From: Platynereis dumerilii | Taxonomy: Eukaryota; Annelida; Polychaeta; Phyllodocida; Nereididae | Assembly: GCA_026936325.1 (NCBI GenBank) | Contig: JAPTHN010000003.1 | Span: forward strand, 68,319,192-68,383,191 | DNA length: 64,000 nucleotides | Reading direction: 5' to 3' | Part shown: one piece after another, positions 59,695-64,000 of the stretch | Layout: every line of letters starts with the position of its first letter | Position numbering within the stretch: the first letter of the stretch is position 1 | The notes under the pieces: model-generated | Databases searched by the model: none | Seen by the model: only the letters and a program-made list of their open reading frames with translations | What the model was told of the DNA's origin: nothing | Translations under genes and position numbers: made by a program

Positions 59695-60150
59695 TCACCA
59701 TTCCCAGATAGTTTTTCACAATCCCAGAATAGTTTGTCACAATCCCAAGATAGTTTGGCAACAATTTCCAGATAGTTTGTCACAATCCCAAGATACTTTG
59801 TCAATTCCCAGATAGTTTGCTACAATCCCAAGATATTGTACCACCAGAGAGTTATTACTAGTTTGTCACAATCCCAAGAAAGTTTGGCACAATTTCCATA
59901 TAGTTTTCACAATTCCTGGATAGTTTGGCATAATTCCCAGATTGTCTTCAGTGAATTTAGTTTAGTTAGTTTTCTACAATTCCCAGATATTTAGTCACAA
60001 TTTCCAGATGGTTGCCCAGGTGGTTTGTCACAATTCCCAGATGGTTGGTCACAGTTCCAAGATAGTTTTCCACTATTCTCACTTCTCTAAGATAGTCCTC
60101 CACAATTCCTGGATAGTTTGTCACAATTCCCAGAGACCACAATATTTCTT
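59695..60150. repeat. 21-bp minisatellite
   Basis: Around 20 diverged units of gatagtttgtcacaattccca. Open frames on the minus strand (LGIVTNY repeats) follow from the 7-codon period. It sits just upstream (minus strand) of the acceptor at 59660. Confidence 0.85.
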
Positions 60151-60754
60151 TGTTTGGTGATGGCATAATTGATAATTTGTTACTTGCATTCAGTTCATAT
60201 GATGTAATTAATTAATTATCTATTCCCACACTCTTCTAGCAGATCTATGCTTCTTCCTACTGTCTGCATAATCTTTTCTTTCTTAAGTTTGTGGTTTTCT
60301 GTTTTCTCTTTTATTTCTTTATATTTTTCAGACATTCCCTCCTTTTCAACATCTAAAAGCATACAAGCAGAGCTATCAAAACCTCATCAATCCTGGCTTA
60401 GCTGGTGGTAAAGACATATAGGTGGCGCCTGTGTAGAGTGTTGACAGACCAGGCGACTATATAGCTGGTTGTTATCACACCAGACGATAAGACAATTGTT
60501 GCCTTGGTAACCTTATATGGTACAATGGGCTATGTCTTACTTTCCAATGGGCTGTGTCTTAATTTTAAGTGTTTATTTGTTATTCATACTACTTGATTAT
60601 TGATTGAGGGAAGCTTGCTTGCAATCTTTGGGTGAAATTTGTAGGCCTACCACTAGCTTGGAAATTGGATTCCATACTAATCAATCACACTGATTGTCTT
60701 TTGATGAGATGTTTAAATGGCAGTGTAGGTGCTAGTGCTTGCAAGTTTGCGAGT
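60151..60754. other. Unassigned non-coding DNA
   Basis: No gene or repeat recognised. Confidence 0.5.
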
Positions 60755-60935
60755 GAAAGATCCCTCTCATGGGGTAAATGCGTAATATGTTGAGGACTCT
60801 TGCTCTCGCTCTTCCATTTCATCAATCACCTTCGCGAATCACGAGGACTGCACTTACGCTCTCTCCCCACATAGAGTTCTTCTGTCTTTGGAGCCAAATA
60901 AAGTATATCGTTATCGTTATCCTCATCAATCAATG
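60755..60935 (+). repeat. SINE-B 3' fragment with a different tail
   Basis: aagatccctctcatggggta, aatgcgtaatatgttgagga and ctcttgctctcgctc match the SINE-B body. The end differs: ttggagccaaataaagtata followed by a short (tcgtta)n run instead of (tatc)n, suggesting a subfamily with another 3' end. Confidence 0.65.
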
Positions 60936-61786
60936 AGAGTCCAAATTTCCTCGGCTTACAGTGATATAGCTACAACATAGCCGCCTGCTGAGGCTGCTGA
61001 GCCTCTTTGAGGGCTGCACCTACCATCCATCTACACAGTGTAAGTAGACTACACTGTATTCATGTTGAGTCATTGACCCAGTTATATCTACACCTTAATG
61101 TTTGTTGCATCTTTGCTTCCTCAAATTCCAAAGTGCTCACTGCTTGTTTCAAAACATTCTATATTCAACGCTACCATCACTCCGAAAAAGGAGGTTCGTC
61201 TGATGCTGGCCGACTACCCTCAATGAAATCAGTATTTCACTGTGGATAATTACTGATTAGGACGCTGTGTTTTTTTCCCAAAGCTGTATTCGTATCCCAA
61301 AGTTAGTCCTATGGTATTTACACTGTTTTTGTAGCCAATGGCAAGCAGACAATAGGTGGCCACGTGACGAGAGAGGGCGCTGTGACCTGTCGTCTGCTTT
61401 CTTTTCTTTAGTGATTGTTTTAAGTTCGTTTGTCACCAAGTGTTGGCTGCAGAGGTGTTATCTGTAAAGTTCAAGACCTTTTCGAGACATTTTCTTGGAT
61501 AAAATTGCTAAATGCCGAGTTGAATGAACTTGCAGACGACATTACAATAGCCATACCAAAACACGAGAGTGGTGGTCACCAGGGCGGAGCCAGCAGAGCA
61601 TTAAATCTCGCCAAATCTCGATGATAAGGAGATCTGAGAACGAAACATCAACAGAAGCATTAACCAAGCAGATTTAATGTACATAATGCTGATCCTAAGA
61701 TCACGACAGGATGAGGGAAGACATTCTCAAAAAGAAAAGAAAAGAAAAAAAAAAACAAAGAAAAAAAAACAACAGGAAAAAACAAA
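60936..61786. other. Unassigned DNA
   Basis: The phrase gagggctgcacctaccatcc (61003-61024) is a SINE-B 3' remnant. 61340-61625 has balanced composition, an E-box CACGTG (61361-61366) and a 64-codon frame, but no recognised domain. A poly-A-rich stretch lies at 61730-61785. Confidence 0.4.
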
Positions 61787-61883
61787 AATAACGTGCAAGC
61801 ACTTTAAGAGTTGCTTGTAGATAGAATATCTATCTATTTAAATATAAAGATCTCCTATTTGATTATCTATTTTTCTGTAAGGC

Positions 61884-61956
<73 letters not shown>

Positions 61957-62592
61957 ATCTATTATCTATCTATCTATCTATATATCTATATATCTATATA
62001 TCTATATATATATCTATATATCTATCTATCTTTCGTCTTCCCTCCCTCCCTCCCTCCCTCCCTCCCTCCCTCCCTCCCTCCCTCCGTCTTCCTTCCTTCC
62101 TCTCTTCTTTCCTTCCTCTCTTCCTTCCTTCCTCTCTCTCTCCCTCTCTCCCTCTCTTTCTCTCTTCCTTCCTCCCTCCCTCTCTTTCCCCCCTCTGTCT
62201 TCCTACCTCCCTCCCTCCCTTCTTTTCCTTCCTTTCTTCCATTCTTCCTTCCTTTCTCTCTTATTTGCTTTTTGCCTTCCTTCCATTCTTCCTTCCTTTC
62301 TTCCTTATTTCCTTCCTTCCAGCATTCCTTCATTCCTTCGATTGAATTTGTAAACACTGGATCTGGCTGCTGCTGCTGCTGTTGCTATCACTGCAGCTAG
62401 AAATTTGAAATTCCCGCCAAAAACGAACATTTTAGTTTCGTAAATAAAAAATTTAATGTCATGGAAGTCGACCAAAAGTTGATAGAAGCAAGATAAAATT
62501 ATGTTGAAATTGTATGAAAAGTTTGAACGAGATTGGTGAAAAAGTGTGACCACTAGAGTGTTAACAAGCTTTCTCATCCTGCCTCTCACAAT
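61787..62592 (+). repeat. Hairpin-headed repeat family, large copy with expanded microsatellites
   Basis: The head ataacgtgcaagcactttaa, gagttgcttg is the same hairpin as at 15277 and 5483. Then come a (tatc)n run (61881-62035) and a (ccct/cctt)n run (62038-62340), and a conserved block gaatttgtaaacactggatc onward to 62592. That block aligns with 15492-15745 (shared accaaaagttgat.gaagcaa and agataa). The microsatellites make this copy 340 bp longer than the 15-kb copy. The long YLSIYLS/SLPPSLPP frame is only repeat translation. Confidence 0.75.
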
Positions 62593-62659
62593 AGAACTCT
62601 AAAAACTAAACAAGGAAATCTTAGAACTGGAGAAGTTCTTATGGATAGATTGATGTAGA

Positions 62660-62692
62660 TATTTTATTTAGATAGATAGATAGATTTATAGT

Positions 62693-62769
<77 letters not shown>
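62660..62769. repeat. (GATA)n microsatellite
   Basis: A nearly pure run, preceded by a few diverged gataga units. Confidence 0.95.
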
Positions 62770-63543
62770 TTTGAATCAGTACTGCCTGGATAGCTGAAAA
62801 TCATACTAAGTAGGTATTTCTAGAAGATATGATTATGAGAAAGTATTAATATTGAGTCAGCAAAGCTGCCTGCTCATCTGGAGAGTGCATATACTTCAGG
62901 GGGTAATTTGTTTTAATCCAAAATCTCAAAGTTGGCCTTGGTTTAAAGCTATGGAAGGAGGGAAGTTTAATGAATCAGATATTGATCTTGTCATTAATTT
63001 TCAAAATCTGCAGAGAATCCCCCTGTTATAGACCCCCTCTCATGAAAGACCCCCTCCAGTGCCTCCTCCCCCTTCATAATTTTGAGAAATGCTGTTTTAT
63101 ATTTGTTTTATATCCCCCTGGGATTGTCTGCAGTTGGTTCTTGAAGTGAGAATTAAAGCAGAACCTCCACAGCATGAAAAGTGATACTTCTTCCCGACTT
63201 CCTGGACCACTAACGAAATGATAGTTTGAACTAAATGATGTGAAAAATATTGCAGAAAACGTCTAGGCAAGTCTGTGCTTTCTCCAAAACAGCTTTTGGG
63301 AACGATCTATCAAAATTTCGCCCTCAGAATGGCTTCAGAAATTGACAGCCGCCCTCCTCAATTACTCGCGTCAATTCGGTCGCCGACTGGTTCGCCACTT
63401 CAGAAGTGGCGCGTCAAAATTACAAAAAAGAACGGCCCCCTCTCCTCTAATCCATGTGTGTAAAGGGTCTTACTGCAATCTAAACTGGTATATTTTTTGT
63501 CTCACAATTTTGAATTCATGATTTACAACTGGATAGGTCCAGA
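62770..63543. other. Unassigned DNA
   Basis: 63318-63463 is CpG-rich with an open frame starting MASEIDSRPPQLLASIRS. A perfect hairpin, cgccacttc/gaagtggcg with a one-base loop, lies inside it (63393-63411). No family recognised. Confidence 0.4.
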
Positions 63544-63768
63544 GAGGGATTAGCTCAGTTGGTAATCCTCGGGCTTCGCTGGGTCCCAAGTTCGATTTTA
63601 GCTCTTGTCGCGGTCACTCATGGACCTACAATATGTATGTCGGATGGCATTTACAGTCATCTTTTGCCTCTTTGTGGTGTCCTCCTCCTGTCCTGATTAG
63701 CCTGCCAGAGTATGTGAATACAGGACGTAAAACCCCTGCATGACAAAGCCACCATCATCCATCTAACT
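63544..63768 (+). repeat. SINE-A copy
   Basis: Head agagggattagctcagttgg (A box) and caagttcgattttagctctt (B box), middle gtggtgtcctcctcctgtcc, tail aatacaggacgtaaaacccc..atcatccatc. The head is the most tRNA-like of all copies. Confidence 0.85.
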
Positions 63769-63786
63769 CATTCTCCATCAGTGGGG

Positions 63787-63933
63787 GAAGATTGATCAGC
63801 TCATTTGGTGGCGAAGTAGGTTGCCAAAGGCGGGGTTCGATTCCTGCTCGGGCCAGGTCACCTGGACTTATGTTGGCCGGCAGTTTCAATCATCCTTCAC
63901 TCATTGCTGTGTCCTCCTCTTGTCCTTGTGTAG
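63787..63933 (+). repeat. SINE-A copy, 3' truncated
   Basis: gaagattgatcagctcattt (A box) and gggttcgattcctgctcggg (B box), then caggtcacctggacttatgt and gtcctcctcttgtccttgtg; the tail is lost. Confidence 0.8.
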
Positions 63934-63954
63934 TGATGTTGGCCCTTGGACCAA

Positions 63955-64000
63955 CGAGTAACTCTTTGGTCTAATCGTTAACACGCTTGCCTTCCACGCC
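63955..64000 (+). repeat. tRNA-like SINE head cut by the window edge
   Basis: tttggtctaatcgttaacac, gcttgcc resembles an A-box region. Only 46 bases are visible. Confidence 0.35.

Noticed and set aside
61811-62353. 180-codon frame YLSIYLS... SLPPSLPP...
   Set aside because: Pure translation of (tatc)n and (ccct/cctt)n microsatellites. The same applies to frames at 12516, 14466, 26240, 31472 and 54470.

Overview
The window looks like non-coding, repeat-rich nuclear DNA from an animal, most likely a marine invertebrate. It is AT-rich and has no prokaryotic gene organisation: no reading frame longer than about 200 codons, and the longest ones are translated satellites. It holds two families of tRNA-headed SINEs, many TATC/GATA microsatellites, several minisatellites and at least nine DNA-transposon-like elements with recognisable target duplications. 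A frequent taggcct motif reminds me of sea urchin and hemichordate DNA, but that is not diagnostic. I did not recognise any complete protein-coding gene, rRNA, functional tRNA, CRISPR array or retrovirus-like element.

Layout. 0-8.9 kb: purine tract, a possible non-coding exon, an exact 273-bp tandem pair with Helitron-like ends, a fold-back element built from an iterated 15-bp motif, an 82-bp minisatellite descended from a C2H2 zinc-finger array, and a MITE with a 9-11 bp target duplication. 8.9-11.05 kb: a 42-bp minisatellite. 11-24.6 kb: mostly unassigned DNA with a palindromic MITE (13.1 kb), a 1.46-kb element with long inverted ends (15.9-17.4 kb), SINEs and three more minisatellites.

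24.7-33.5 kb is the centrepiece. Two practically identical 4.16-kb elements lie in opposite orientation, 446 bp apart. Each begins CACTGTG and ends CACAGTG, and each is flanked by its own perfect 5-bp target duplication (AATAG and TATAT). A CACTGTG heptamer terminus with a 5-bp duplication is the signature of the Transib/ProtoRAG/RAG group. The elements code for no visible transposase and carry an iterated ACCCTCGCCA motif near one end. The different duplications imply two separate, recent insertions, which together form an 8.8-kb near-perfect palindrome.

33.5-64 kb: a TTAA MITE, a hAT-like MITE sharing internal end sequence with the 15.9-kb element, a Tc1/mariner-like element with long IR/DR ends, a second hAT-like MITE with an 8-bp duplication, and many SINE copies. 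Two candidate last coding exons lie on the minus strand (55.6 kb, 59.4-59.7 kb), and a CRE/E-box/CCAAT cluster lies at 56.5 kb. These are the only hints of host genes, so the window is probably intergenic or intronic. Large stretches contain nothing I can name, and they are listed as such.
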